Positions 50,689 to 59,262 of a stretch of 64,000 nucleotides of DNA are shown in pieces. Under the pieces are notes generated by a model. The model was not told the origin of the DNA, ran no database searches, and was given only the letters and a program-made list of their open reading frames with translations. Location: assembly GCF_049060325.1 (NCBI RefSeq), contig NZ_JBMGPW010000008.1, forward strand, positions 186,001 to 250,000. Direction: 5' to 3'. Position 1 is the stretch's first letter. Each line of letters begins with the position of its first letter. This DNA is from Vescimonas sanitatis (GTDB lineage: Bacteria > Bacillota > Clostridia > Oscillospirales > Oscillospiraceae). A program made the translations under genes and the position numbers.

Positions 50689-50709
50689 GCAGTTTTATTT
50701 TGAGAGGAT

Positions 50710-52011
50710 TCAGACAAGCGTGTCATCCAGCAGAAAGTCAATGACGCCAATATTGAGAATGCCGCCCTCATCATACCAACGCTTGCGAATGTCATGACGC
50801 ACGATGATTTTCGGGAAGGAATCACCGGTCAGCGCGAAAGGCTTATTCTCGGTGATCGCCTTTTCCGCTGTTCCCAATGCGTAGGCAGACTGGATATAGG
50901 TCTTCTTGCCACCGGAGGTTGCAATGAAGTCGATTTCCCGCGCGACCGGCACGACCTTTCCTTTGGTATTTTTCTCGTTGCCGTAGACAATGCCGATGTC
51001 AACGGCGCATTCGCGGATCATCAACTCATTGAAAATGATGTTCTCCATGATGTGCGTCATTTCCTGCTGGCGGAAGCCGATACGGGCATTTCTCAGTCCA
51101 ATGTCCTCACAGTAGTATTTGTTGGGATAGTCAAAATAGCTCTTGCCCTTCACATCCCAGCGCTTGCATTCGGTAAAGAGGAAGGAATCCGATAAGTGAT
51201 CCATATAGGCTTTCACGGTGTTCAAGGCAACGACATTTTCACCGCTACGCTTCTGCACTGTGTTGATGGCGGCAGCAACCTTCGTTGGGTTGGTCAGAGA
51301 GCCGATAGACGAACACAGCAGATCAAGAATCGCGGACAGCACATCCTCACGCTTGATCTTCTTCCGCTCTACAATGTCCTTCAGATAGACCTCAGAAAAC
51401 AGTGATTTCAGATAAGCCATTTTCGCGGCATCCGTGGGACGGGACAGGATCAGCGGCATACCGCCGTAGAAGGCATAGTCCTCAAAGGCATCCTGCTTAT
51501 CACCGCCTACGGCTGAATAGTATTCGGCAAAGGAAAGCGGATGCACACGGATCTCATCGCTCCGTCCCCGGAACTCAGTCAGTATATCGGAGGACAGCAT
51601 TTTGGAGTTGCTGCCGGTCACATAAATGTCCAAGTTGGACAAAGACTTCAAATCGTTGAGCGCGTCGTAGAAGGTAACCTTCTTGCCATCTGGATTGTAG
51701 GGATTCGGAACTTCGTCGGACATCTGAATCTCGTCTACAAAAAGATAATATTGGTCTGCGCTGTGTTCTACGATCTCACGGACATGAGCCGAAAGCTCCA
51801 GCGGATTGCGATAGCGAATATCACGGGTCAAGTCCAACTCAAAGGACAGAATATGATCTTCGGTAACACCCTTACCGAGAAGGTAACTCTTGAACAGATT
51901 GCGAAGCAGAAAGGACTTGCCGCATCTGCGGATGCCAGTGATCACCTTCACCTGACCATCCCACATGAAGGAGATGATTTTTTTCAAATAGCGATCTCGT
52001 TTTATTTCCAT
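50710..52011 (-). CDS. AAA-type ATPase with DUF4143 C-terminal domain
   Basis: A 433-residue protein starting MEIKRDRYLKKIISFMWDGQ. Walker A is GIRRCGKS (about residues 25-32) and Walker B YYLFVDEIQM; the N-terminal AAA_14 domain is followed by a DUF4143 domain with the PD-(D/E)XK-like strand EIDFIATSGGKKTYIQ (near 365). Such proteins are widespread in gut anaerobes, often in mobile DNA, and their target is unknown. It points against the pilus operon and lies between an intact sortase and a broken sortase tail, which suggests it was inserted there. Confidence 0.88.
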   Translation of the reverse strand: MEIKRDRYLKKIISFMWDGQVKVITGIRRCGKSFLLRNLFKSYLLGKGVTEDHILSFELDLTRDIRYRNPLELSAHVREIVEHSADQYYLFVDEIQMSDEVPNPYNPDGKKVTFYDALNDLKSLSNLDIYVTGSNSKMLSSDILTEFRGRSDEIRVHPLSFAEYYSAVGGDKQDAFEDYAFYGGMPLILSRPTDAAKMAYLKSLFSEVYLKDIVERKKIKREDVLSAILDLLCSSIGSLTNPTKVAAAINTVQKRSGENVVALNTVKAYMDHLSDSFLFTECKRWDVKGKSYFDYPNKYYCEDIGLRNARIGFRQQEMTHIMENIIFNELMIRECAVDIGIVYGNEKNTKGKVVPVAREIDFIATSGGKKTYIQSAYALGTAEKAITENKPFALTGDSFPKIIVRHDIRKRWYDEGGILNIGVIDFLLDDTLV

Positions 52012-52208
52012 AGCCCAACCTCCATTGAAAACTTGCTGGTATTATCATGCTACATTTCAATGGATAGTATACGACACCGTGAGATAAAAATCAATAGATC
52101 TGATGAAATGTTTGTAGATAAACCCGGTAACATTTCAGCAGGCTGTGATTCAAACCACCGCTCCTGTGAGGTAAAGAAGCCTGAAAGTTGACAAGAACTG
52201 CGACGCGG

Positions 52209-52280
52209 CTGACCTGCCACCCCCACGCTGGCGGCGGGCGGCAGCGGTATGTGGTCTATTGTGAAAGAACCAAATATTAG
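52209..52280 (+). pseudogene. Orphan 3' end of a sortase gene
   Basis: The frame reads LTCHPHAGGGRQRYVVYCER followed by TKY and a stop, the catalytic-Cys region and last strand of a sortase like the one ending at 50688 (LTCHPYASGGRERYVVYCEK). No upstream part exists: the DNA to its left is the promoter side of the DUF4143 gene. It is a leftover of a duplicated or replaced sortase. Confidence 0.75.
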
Positions 52281-52293
52281 GAGGATCAATACT

Positions 52294-52764
52294 ATGAAAA
52301 AAGCAATTTGTATCATTTTAGCTGCGGTAGCTGCCGTGGCAATTATCGTCTCCAGACGCCCCCGACCCCGTGGCCGCAGAGAAATTTGAAAAATTTTTCA
52401 AAAAGTGGCGCACTTTTGATTTCGTTTTACGGATAATGATAGTAGAGGGAATTTTATGGACAAGCGTTTTTACCGATTTTTACAGGCAACCTGCTGTAAC
52501 TGGCGCAACAGCTTCTTCATTGATTGCCAGCGTTGTGACGGGTGCTCCGGTTTTCTTCTGTCTGTAAATCACAATGCCGTGCCGTCAATCATCCCTGTGG
52601 CGGTATTCGAGGAACTGTCCGGTGAGACCGTGGATAAATATGATTGCATCGGCATTATGACGCTGGAGGGATTCCAACGCTTCTACACCAGCTGGCTTGT
52701 CTGGAACGTAGAAGACCCGAAACGGTGCAGTTTATCCCAATTGTGGGAGAGCTGCCAACAATGA
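52294..52764 (+). pseudogene. Degraded coding remnants between the ATPase and zinc-finger genes
   Basis: A good start (AGGAGG then ATG 52294, MKKAICIILAAVAAVAIIVS) soon ends after 31 codons. A different frame then reads APDPVAAEKFEKFFKKWRTF and a membrane helix to a stop at 52567, and a third frame carries EELSGETVDKYDCIGIMTL to about 52700. The three stretches have coding-like composition but no single frame joins them. I read this as one or two small genes broken by frameshifts. The 52456-52764 frame could be a real small gene. Confidence 0.45.
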
Positions 52765-52797
52765 ACGCACACAAGCCGAAAGAAGGAGGTGAACATT

Positions 52798-53199
52798 CTG
52801 AAAAGAGTCAATATCCATTGCCCTAACTGCGGAGCTAAGGCTACCTTGCATCCTGCCAGCTTTGTATATGGCAACAGTCGTAGTGCAGGAAGCTATCTGT
52901 ATGTTTGTGACCGCTATCCCGCCTGCAACAGCTATGTGGCTGCCCATCGCGCCACACGGCAGCCCATGGGCTCTCTGGCTGACGGGGAGCTTCGGCATAA
53001 GCGTATCCAGGCACACCGGGCTTTTGACCGCCTGTGGCGGTCCGGATTGATGACCAAGAAAGAGGCGTATCAATGGATGCAGACAGAGTTCGGTCTGCAT
53101 GAGGAACAGGCGCATATCGCACAATTCGGCGCGTACATGTGTGATCGGTTGATCTGCGCCTGCGAGAAGTTTCGTATCCACAGCGCAGAGGTCGCATAG
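52798..53199 (+). CDS. Zinc-finger protein, DUF3268 type
   Basis: A protein of about 133 residues. The N-terminal finger CPNCGAKATL pairs with CDRYPACNSYV some 25 residues on, typical of the zinc-finger (DUF3268) proteins carried by Firmicute phages and ICEs. The C-terminal part is helical (HRAFDRLWRSGLMTKKEAYQWM). GGAGG at 52785-52789 leaves eight bases to CTG 52798, which I take as the start; GTG 52789 overlaps the ribosome site itself. The role is unknown, probably nucleic-acid binding. Confidence 0.75.
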   Translation: MKRVNIHCPNCGAKATLHPASFVYGNSRSAGSYLYVCDRYPACNSYVAAHRATRQPMGSLADGELRHKRIQAHRAFDRLWRSGLMTKKEAYQWMQTEFGLHEEQAHIAQFGAYMCDRLICACEKFRIHSAEVA

Positions 53200-53242
53200 A
53201 GAGAACGCCTAAAACCACAGAGAAAGAGAGGTGAATCTGACG

Positions 53243-53860
53243 ATGAAGAATAGGGATATTGCCCTTACTGATGCCCAGCGCAGTATGGTAGAGGCGAATA
53301 TGGACGTGGTACGCTGGGCCATCCGTACCAGCATTCAGGTCAATGAGCAGCGCTATGGTTTCGGCTATGACGATTTGTTTCAAGAGGGCTGCATTTGGCT
53401 TTGCAAGGCCGCAGTGACGTATGACCCGGACGGCGGCGCCAGCTTTCCCACCTATGCTCAGAGGGTCGTTGAGAACGGTCTGCGTACCTATTGCCGGCTG
53501 CAGCACAGCAAGGAGCTGCGCAGCTTTCCTGTATCGGAGATCTTTGACACGGAGGCTGACAATTACCGTGCCATGGCCTCCGGCATCCGCAGTCTTCAGG
53601 AGCAGTTGGCTGAGGTAGATGCGTTATCGCTTCTGGAAAGCGCGAAGCAGCAATACAACGGTGTCGCACGGCTGGGTATCGAGGCGATGCAGCTGAAATT
53701 TATCGGCCTGAGCAATACGGACATTGCTGCCTACTATGGCGTCAAGGCCAACTATTTGGGGGCGGCCGTACATAGAGCCGCCGAGCGGCTGAGGAACAAT
53801 GCGGAGTTTTTGAATAGCCTTGAATATGAGCCATTGAAGAAAAGCTCCAAGGCTTCGTGA
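53243..53860 (+). CDS. Sigma-70-like factor 1 of the ICE
   Basis: A 205-residue protein with sigma region 2 (YDDLFQEGCIWLCKAAVTYD, then SFPTYAQRVVENGLRTYCR, residues 46-88), which in true sigma factors binds core polymerase and the -10 box. A region-4-like helix-turn-helix is at GLSNTDIAAYYGVKANYLGA near 153-172. The linker is short, as in ECF-type and phage-type factors. ATG 53243 is used because AGAGAGG lies 11 bases upstream. It is co-directional with the next two genes and may direct transcription of element promoters with poor -35 boxes. Confidence 0.82.
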   Translation: MKNRDIALTDAQRSMVEANMDVVRWAIRTSIQVNEQRYGFGYDDLFQEGCIWLCKAAVTYDPDGGASFPTYAQRVVENGLRTYCRLQHSKELRSFPVSEIFDTEADNYRAMASGIRSLQEQLAEVDALSLLESAKQQYNGVARLGIEAMQLKFIGLSNTDIAAYYGVKANYLGAAVHRAAERLRNNAEFLNSLEYEPLKKSSKAS

Positions 53861-53880
53861 AAAAATGTGAGGTGAAATTC

Positions 53881-54573
53881 ATGCAGAAATACTATACGGC
53901 GGTGGGTCGTTTCGAGCGCAAAGGCCGCATGGGCGACATGACCTGCCCTATGGTCATCATCAACAACCGGGAATATGCATTGGACATCCAGGAGATGATC
54001 CTTTGGGCAGCACTGAACTGGCAGATCATGGATGCCGGATCCCTTGAGAATGCTTATTCTGCCAAGCTGAAAGCCAGCGGCATCAGCCCCCAGCGCAGTA
54101 TCTCCGACTGTATGCGCCGGCTGATGCAGCGCGGACTGGTGGTGGAGGGCTGCGGCGAAACCGATGAGGATGCACTGTATGCTCTGTTGTCAGGGCTTTA
54201 CGTGGTGCCGATCTCAGACAGTCTGCTGCTGCGGCTGATCTCGTTTATCAAGCTGACGGTTTTCGGCCATGTCCCTTTTGCGGTTACCAGGAAGCTGTTT
54301 CGCAAGGACCGGCGCAGCGCAAACGAACGGCGGGTTTATCGTCTGTCCCGTCAGGCACTCTTATCCACGGCAGAACTGATCAAGTGTGTGGAGTATGACA
54401 TCCATACGATCCACTCTGATTCGCAGCTGATGGACGCCCTGTATGCAGACGATACCACCACCAGCGACAATATCGCGGATATGGTCAGGCCCTTCGTCTG
54501 CTGCCGCCCCGTGCTGCAGGCTGTGGCAAACCTCTATCTGCGCCGTCAGATCATCTTTGAGAGGCCGTCATGA
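53881..54573 (+). CDS. Hypothetical winged-helix-like ICE protein
   Basis: A 230-residue protein I do not recognise. It starts MQKYYTAVGRFERKGRMGDM. DIQEMILWAALNWQIMDA, with SISDCMRRLMQRGLVVEG behind it, looks like a winged helix (residues 30-85), and the rest is helical with FVCCRPVLQAVANLYLRRQII at the end. ATG 53881 has GAGGTGAA upstream. Its stop overlaps the start of the next gene (ATGA), so the two are coupled. Confidence 0.65.
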   Translation: MQKYYTAVGRFERKGRMGDMTCPMVIINNREYALDIQEMILWAALNWQIMDAGSLENAYSAKLKASGISPQRSISDCMRRLMQRGLVVEGCGETDEDALYALLSGLYVVPISDSLLLRLISFIKLTVFGHVPFAVTRKLFRKDRRSANERRVYRLSRQALLSTAELIKCVEYDIHTIHSDSQLMDALYADDTTTSDNIADMVRPFVCCRPVLQAVANLYLRRQIIFERPS

Positions 54574-55061
54574 TGGACAAGCTCAGGACAGCACCGCTGC
54601 CCCTGAGAAGAAAGCTGCTCCTCACCGCGTTGGCAGGGGCGGCTTTCTTCCTTGTAGGGCTGGCAGCCATTTTCTTTTCCCTCGATACCGCTACAGCTCT
54701 GCTCAGCGGCATCCTCGCCATAGGACTTGCTTTTAAAACGGCAGAACTCTACCGCCTAATTATCGCCGGGCACTACACGACCGTTGATGGCTCCTGCATT
54801 GCCATCACACAGACGCCGCTCCGCAAGTACCGCAATATCCGGATCATAGACAGTCAGGAGCGTGAAAGGACACTTGTACTGCCTAGGCAGGACAAGATAG
54901 AGGTTGGCCGCCGATATCGTTTCTATTTCAAATCCTCTGCACATAAATCTCCTGCACAGGTACAGACCGGCAGCAGCTTCATAGACGAATCTCTCCCGAC
55001 CGACGGCTTTCTTGGGCTTGAGGCGGCGTCGGATTATAGCAATGTTGACACAGTGCGTTGA
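54570..55061 (+). CDS. Small membrane protein of unknown function
   Basis: A 163-residue protein with two adjacent helices (LLLTALAGAAFFLVGLAAIFF and ALLSGILAIGLAFKTAELY, residues 15-60) and a beta-rich cytoplasmic tail (IRIIDSQERERTLVLPR, KIEVGRRYRFYFKSS). The layout resembles small NfeD- or DUF-type membrane proteins but I cannot assign it. Its 3' end overlaps the abiE promoter. Confidence 0.65.
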   Translation: MMDKLRTAPLPLRRKLLLTALAGAAFFLVGLAAIFFSLDTATALLSGILAIGLAFKTAELYRLIIAGHYTTVDGSCIAITQTPLRKYRNIRIIDSQERERTLVLPRQDKIEVGRRYRFYFKSSAHKSPAQVQTGSSFIDESLPTDGFLGLEAASDYSNVDTVR

Positions 55062-55073
55062 TTATAGTATAAT
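55045..55073 (+). promoter_or_regulatory. Consensus promoter of the abiE pair
   Basis: TTGACA (55045-55050), a 17-base spacer and TATAAT (55068-55073): a perfect vegetative promoter 44 bases before the antitoxin gene, starting inside the previous gene. It is independent of the leader-controlled ICE operons. Confidence 0.88.
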
Positions 55074-55116
55074 TCAAATCAAGAAAAGCATACTATGATT
55101 AGAAGGAGGCTGTGAT

Positions 55117-55737
55117 ATGACGCTTTTAGATAGACTCACAACGAATTTCGGCTGTAACGAGCCAATCTTACTTGATGAGATTGACTGCAGGGGCTATTCA
55201 CGCCCGTGGCTCTTCAAAGAACTGAACGAATTGTGTAGAACTGGTAGGCTGGTGCGTTTTGACCGCGGTATTTATTATATTCCCACTGAGACAGCATTTG
55301 GCACCAGTCTGCTCGACCCCCGCAAAGTAATCGAGAAAAAATATGTAAAGGATAGTTCTGGCTGTTACGGCTACTATTCCGGTGCAGCTTTCTTAAACCA
55401 ACTGGGGCTGTCAACGCAAATGCCCAATACCATTGAAGTCTGTACCAACAACGAAAAGACACGTTCCCGTGAGTTAGCTATCGGGAAGCAGCGTGTTATT
55501 CTACGCAGAGCCAGAAGTAAGGTCACGGCAAAAAATGCTGCTGTGTTGAGCTTCCTGGAGCTTATGAATGAAATGCCGGCACCTTATTTCTCCGAAGGGA
55601 GGAAGAAACTGACCATAGAGTTTATCACAAAAAACGGCATTACGAGACGCGACATCACAGAATACGCACCTGCGTTTCCTGATAAGGCTATGCGCACTCT
55701 GGTGGAAAGTGAGATCATCTATCATGTTACACAGTAA
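55117..55737 (+). CDS. abiEi: AbiEi-type antitoxin (type IV toxin-antitoxin)
   Basis: A 206-residue antitoxin and likely repressor. The N-terminal winged helix is TLLDRLTTNFGCNEPILLDEI and the following YSRPWLFKELNELCRTGRLVRFDRGIYYIP, the usual AbiEi start. The C-terminal domain holds TIEVCTNNEKTRSRELAIGKQRVILRRA. AbiEi normally binds the promoter of the pair and counters the toxin. It overlaps the toxin gene by 14 bases. The pair is richer in A/T than its neighbours, suggesting separate arrival in the element. Confidence 0.88.
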   Translation: MTLLDRLTTNFGCNEPILLDEIDCRGYSRPWLFKELNELCRTGRLVRFDRGIYYIPTETAFGTSLLDPRKVIEKKYVKDSSGCYGYYSGAAFLNQLGLSTQMPNTIEVCTNNEKTRSRELAIGKQRVILRRARSKVTAKNAAVLSFLELMNEMPAPYFSEGRKKLTIEFITKNGITRRDITEYAPAFPDKAMRTLVESEIIYHVTQ

Positions 55738-56623
55738 TAGAGAATTGTTCGAGCAAGCTATACTACGAACGGCAGATGCGACAGGGATTGCGGCCAGCAT
55801 CATTGAAAAAGACTACTATGTCACGGAGTTTTTAAGGAGGATGACTTCCTATCAGCCAGACATGGTGTTCAAGGGCGGAACTTCACTCTCAAAATGCTAT
55901 AAGCTGATCCAGCGCTTTTCTGAGGACATTGATTTGAATGTTGAAGACCGTCCCAGTGAAGGGCAGCGTAAAGCACTCAAGCGAAATATTTTGGCGGTAG
56001 TTGATGACTTGGGATTATCCCTGAGCAATGCTGAAGAAATTCGCAGCCGGCGCGACTATAATCGCTATGTGATCAATTACCCTGCATTGCAAGGGGCAAC
56101 GTATTTGAAGCAGCAGCTTATCGTTGAAACCGTTGTTTCCATGCGCGCATTCCCGAATCATCCCATGGACGCATCCAGTTTCATTTATGATTTCCTGAAA
56201 GATACCGGCAGAGAAGATATTATCCGCGAATGCAATCTGCAACCTTTTTCAATCAATGTGCAGGCAGCGGAGCGTACCCTGCTGGATAAGCTGTTTGCAC
56301 TTGCAGACTACTACCTCAATGGATCGATCACAGAGCATTCGCGGCACATTTATGACATATATAAGTTGAGTATGATCGTCACGATTGATGATACTCTGCG
56401 ACAATTAGCCAGTGAGGTCATTCTGGAACGCCGCTCGCACAAGGTCTGCCTGTCTGCACAAGAGGGGGTGGATATGAATAATCTCCTTCGGCAGATCGTT
56501 GACTCCGATGCATATAGGAGTGACTATGAGCAGATTACATCCGCACTCCTTTTTGAAGACGTGTCATATTCCACCGCAATCACTGCGCTGCAGCACATCA
56601 TTGATTCTCGTGTGTTTCAATAA
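55724..56623 (+). CDS. abiEii: AbiEii-type nucleotidyltransferase toxin
   Basis: A 299-residue toxin of the AbiEii/AbiGii family. The nucleotidyltransferase core is seen in VFKGGTSLSKCY and EDIDLNVE (residues 40-75), the GG-S and D-x-D metal ligands, and KLFALADYY with HIYDIYKL is typical for the third motif. AbiE pairs block phage by killing or arresting infected cells, and can stabilise mobile elements. ATG 55724 (MLHSNRELF) lies inside the antitoxin gene. Confidence 0.9.
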   Translation: MLHSNRELFEQAILRTADATGIAASIIEKDYYVTEFLRRMTSYQPDMVFKGGTSLSKCYKLIQRFSEDIDLNVEDRPSEGQRKALKRNILAVVDDLGLSLSNAEEIRSRRDYNRYVINYPALQGATYLKQQLIVETVVSMRAFPNHPMDASSFIYDFLKDTGREDIIRECNLQPFSINVQAAERTLLDKLFALADYYLNGSITEHSRHIYDIYKLSMIVTIDDTLRQLASEVILERRSHKVCLSAQEGVDMNNLLRQIVDSDAYRSDYEQITSALLFEDVSYSTAITALQHIIDSRVFQ

Positions 56624-56630
56624 ATGTCTA

Positions 56631-56677
56631 TATATAGAATTGCGACTCTTGACAATCGCAATATATAGTGCTACAAT
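56631..56677 (+). promoter_or_regulatory. ssb operon promoter with overlapping operator palindrome
   Basis: TTGACA (56649-56654), a 17-base spacer and TACAAT (56672-56677). The -35 box sits between TATATAGAATTGCGA and TCGCAATATATA, an inverted repeat (56631-56667) that a repressor could bind to block the promoter. Confidence 0.8.
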
Positions 56678-56762
56678 GCACTTGTAGTTGTTCTTTGTGC
56701 ATCGCCTATTCAGGGTTTCCGAATACCTTTCGGATCGCACACGTTTGTTAAGATTGTAATTT

Positions 56763-56817
56763 AGTGCCGACATGACAGCTTTGGCTTATTGCTGATGCTG
56801 TATGCCGGCACTTTTTA
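56763..56817 (+). promoter_or_regulatory. Terminator-like hairpin in the ssb leader
   Basis: AGTGCCG-ACATGACAGC (56763-56779) pairs with GCTGT-ATGCCGGCACT (56797-56812) and is followed by TTTTTA. It sits between the promoter and ssb, 38 bases before ATG 56855, so it must be read through for ssb to be made. A second small hairpin, TTCCGAA / TTTCGGA, precedes it. Confidence 0.8.
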
Positions 56818-56854
56818 TTATAGATATTTAAGCCGTAAGGCAGAAAGGAGTGTA

Positions 56855-57232
56855 ATGGCAAACATATCCGTCGTTGGCCGTATTGTATCGGATGATATTG
56901 AACTGAAGATCAGTGCCAATAATCGGCCCTATTTACGGTTCGACCTTGCGGAGCGTACCGGTAAGGGGGCTTACGCAAGAACGCAGTATTATCAGGTCGT
57001 TGCCTTTGGGGCTATTGCCTCACAGTTCGCCAAAAGAGGCTTGTGCCGCGGCGCGCTGATCAGTGTGGAAGGCACACTGGAACTGGAGGACTATCTGAAA
57101 CGGGATGGTTGGACGCGGGATAAGCGTCTGAAGGTCATCGCGCTGCGATGGCGGTATCTCCAGCCCTATGACACGAAAGTGCCTGAACAGGTACCGGAGA
57201 TCGACGGAGAACGAGAACCCTTGCCCGGATAG
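56855..57232 (+). CDS. ssb: Single-stranded DNA-binding protein
   Basis: A 125-residue SSB with the OB-fold strands NISVVGRIVSDDIELK, YLRFDLAER, TQYYQVVAFG and the RGALISVEGTLELEDY segment. The C-terminal acidic tail of housekeeping SSB (DDDIPF) is absent, as usual for mobile-element SSBs. It should coat the transferred or replicating strand. ATG 56855 follows GAAAGGAG; the longer upstream frame covers the hairpin leader and is not coding. Confidence 0.9.
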   Translation: MANISVVGRIVSDDIELKISANNRPYLRFDLAERTGKGAYARTQYYQVVAFGAIASQFAKRGLCRGALISVEGTLELEDYLKRDGWTRDKRLKVIALRWRYLQPYDTKVPEQVPEIDGEREPLPG

Positions 57233-57244
57233 GATGCCGGGTAT

Positions 57245-57293
57245 AAGAGGAGCTGTCATGTATCAAAAGGATGCGTGGCAGCTCCTCTTTTTT
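57245..57293 (+). terminator. Terminator between ssb and the next gene
   Basis: AAGAGGAGCTG pairs with CAGCTCCTCTT and TTTTTG follows. The next gene starts 35 bases later with no clear promoter of its own, so it may act as another read-through control point. Confidence 0.85.
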
Positions 57294-57327
57294 GTTTTCA
57301 TCACGAAAAGGAAAGGATGTGCAAAGC

Positions 57328-58134
57328 ATGAATAAGAAGAAGTCCATCTGGTCTGGCGTATCTGTCCTTATCGCAGCCGTTCTGGCCATCGTTGCGTTTG
57401 TACGCAGCGACACGCAGATCTGGCTTCTGACAGCCGCATTTACCATTTGGGCGATTTGGGTCACGGTCGCATTCGTGTTCCCTTATATACAGGAACAGGA
57501 AAACGAAAAGCGGCGCGCCGCCCGCAGAGCTGCCTATGACGCACAGCGGCAGAGCCTTCGCTCACTGTCCATAGAAGAGGAAGATGGCTTCGGCCCACTG
57601 CTGCTCCGCCATGTCAATCACAGGATCTCCGCATATCTGAAAGCGGTGTATCCGGATGCTACATGGGAATGGCGCAGCCCGGAACCGGAGAAGCTGATCC
57701 TTCACGGCGGTACAGGCCGTATCACCATCTCTGGTATTCCCGACTATGATCAGGCGGAAGTGACCTTTGACCAAAAGGCCAACTTCTCCTGCTCACTGCT
57801 GAAGGTCACACCTGTGGTACAGAGTGCGGCGGAGAACGGCACCTCCGAGAAGCTGCCTGCTCCGCCCCGTGAGATCGATCCGCAGGTCTGGTTCGAGCAA
57901 CAGGGACGCAAGGTTCTGGATGATCTGATCTACGACCTCAATTCCCGTGGCTATAGCAGCCTTGTCATCAAGGACAACGGTGACATCTGCATCCGTCAGG
58001 GTGACGTAGAGAAAGCGCAGACCTCATTCAAAAGCCTGCCGGAGAAGCATTACTGGCCCCGGCTCCTGAAGGTATTCGAGCGTGAGGGCATCGCCGCCAG
58101 CATGACGGATGATGCCATCGCGCTGAACTGGTAA
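57328..58134 (+). CDS. Membrane-anchored protein of unknown function in the ssDNA module
   Basis: A 268-residue protein with two N-terminal helices (GVSVLIAAVLAIVAFVRSD-like and LTAAFTIWAIWVTVAFVF), a basic helix, and a cytoplasmic part whose strands include KLILHGGTGRITISGI and a C-terminal helix VWFEQQGRKVLDDLIYDLN. I do not know the family. ATG 57328 follows GGAAAGGATG. It is in a co-directional run with DUF932 13 bases downstream. Confidence 0.7.
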   Translation: MNKKKSIWSGVSVLIAAVLAIVAFVRSDTQIWLLTAAFTIWAIWVTVAFVFPYIQEQENEKRRAARRAAYDAQRQSLRSLSIEEEDGFGPLLLRHVNHRISAYLKAVYPDATWEWRSPEPEKLILHGGTGRITISGIPDYDQAEVTFDQKANFSCSLLKVTPVVQSAAENGTSEKLPAPPREIDPQVWFEQQGRKVLDDLIYDLNSRGYSSLVIKDNGDICIRQGDVEKAQTSFKSLPEKHYWPRLLKVFEREGIAASMTDDAIALNW

Positions 58135-58147
58135 GGAGGGTGCTGCC

Positions 58148-59224
58148 ATGAAAACAGGCTTAACCCTGGAGCAGCTTGCCGCGGAGATCACCCGGCAGCA
58201 GAGTGCCAAAGAGGATTATGTGGTCAATACCGGCAATCTTCGTCTGGAAAGCTATGGCCCCGACCTGGCACTCCGTGTGCTGGACAGTGACGGCGCAGAC
58301 CGTATCGAACCGCTGGAGATCGGGGACATCGCCCACCGGCAGATCGGTACGCATCTGAGTATCCCTGCCAAGTACTATGAGCGAATGCGCAGCGAAGACC
58401 CCGGACTACTGGCACACAATGTCAACACATGGCTGGAGCGGACACCTGCCCAGCGCATGATCCGTGTGCTGGACGGTAAGGCACGCGCCTACCTCAGCAA
58501 TCGTTATCTGCGTATGGACAACTACAGTATCGCCTCAGCGGTGCTGCCCATCCTGGCGGAGATCCCCGATGTGCGCATTGAGAGCTGCCAGATCACCGAC
58601 TCCCGCATGTATATCAAGGCGGTCAATCCCCGTTTACAGGAGGATGTGACGCCGGGTGACACAGTGCAGGCCGGCGTGGTCATCAGCAATAGCGAGGTGG
58701 GCTTAGGATCTGTCAACATCCAGCCTCTGATCTACCGATTGGTATGCAGCAACGGTATGGTGGTCAACGACGCCGCCACAAAGCGCAACCATATTGGCCG
58801 GGCAACGGATGCGGAGGAGAACTTCCAGCTCTATTCCGAAAAGACGCTGGCTGCAGACGATCACGCTTTTCTGCTGAAGGTGCAGGACACTGTCCGTGCC
58901 GCCGCAGAGGAAGCGCGGTTCGCTCAGGTGGTGGGCATGATGCGGGAGGCTGCGGCCGTCCCCATGAACACCGCAGATGTACCCGGTGTTGTGAAGCTGG
59001 CCAGCAGACAGTTCGGCCTTACGGACTCGGAGGGTGAGGGCATCCTGCAACATCTGATCGAAGGCCATGACCTGAGCCTGTACGGTCTTTCCAATGCGGT
59101 AACACGGTACAGTCAAGACGTAAGCAGCTATGACCGCGCCTCAGATCTGGAGATCATCGGCTACAACATTCTGGCAATGCCCAGAAGTGTGTGGTCGCGG
59201 CTGAATCAGGTATCCGCGGCGTAA
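58148..59224 (+). CDS. DUF932 phage/plasmid-like protein
   Basis: A 358-residue protein of the DUF932 / phage-plasmid-like (TIGR03299-type) family. Typical segments are RQIGTHLSIPAKYYERM, LLAHNVNTWLER, RAYLSNRYLRMDNYSI and LVCSNGMVVNDAA. The family is common on ICEs, plasmids and phages near SSB and recombination genes; its biochemical activity is not established. RBS AAGGAGG precedes ATG 58148. Confidence 0.88.
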   Translation: MKTGLTLEQLAAEITRQQSAKEDYVVNTGNLRLESYGPDLALRVLDSDGADRIEPLEIGDIAHRQIGTHLSIPAKYYERMRSEDPGLLAHNVNTWLERTPAQRMIRVLDGKARAYLSNRYLRMDNYSIASAVLPILAEIPDVRIESCQITDSRMYIKAVNPRLQEDVTPGDTVQAGVVISNSEVGLGSVNIQPLIYRLVCSNGMVVNDAATKRNHIGRATDAEENFQLYSEKTLAADDHAFLLKVQDTVRAAAEEARFAQVVGMMREAAAVPMNTADVPGVVKLASRQFGLTDSEGEGILQHLIEGHDLSLYGLSNAVTRYSQDVSSYDRASDLEIIGYNILAMPRSVWSRLNQVSAA

Positions 59225-59262
59225 TGTGAAAAAACAAAAAAGATAAAATGGAGGATCAAAAA

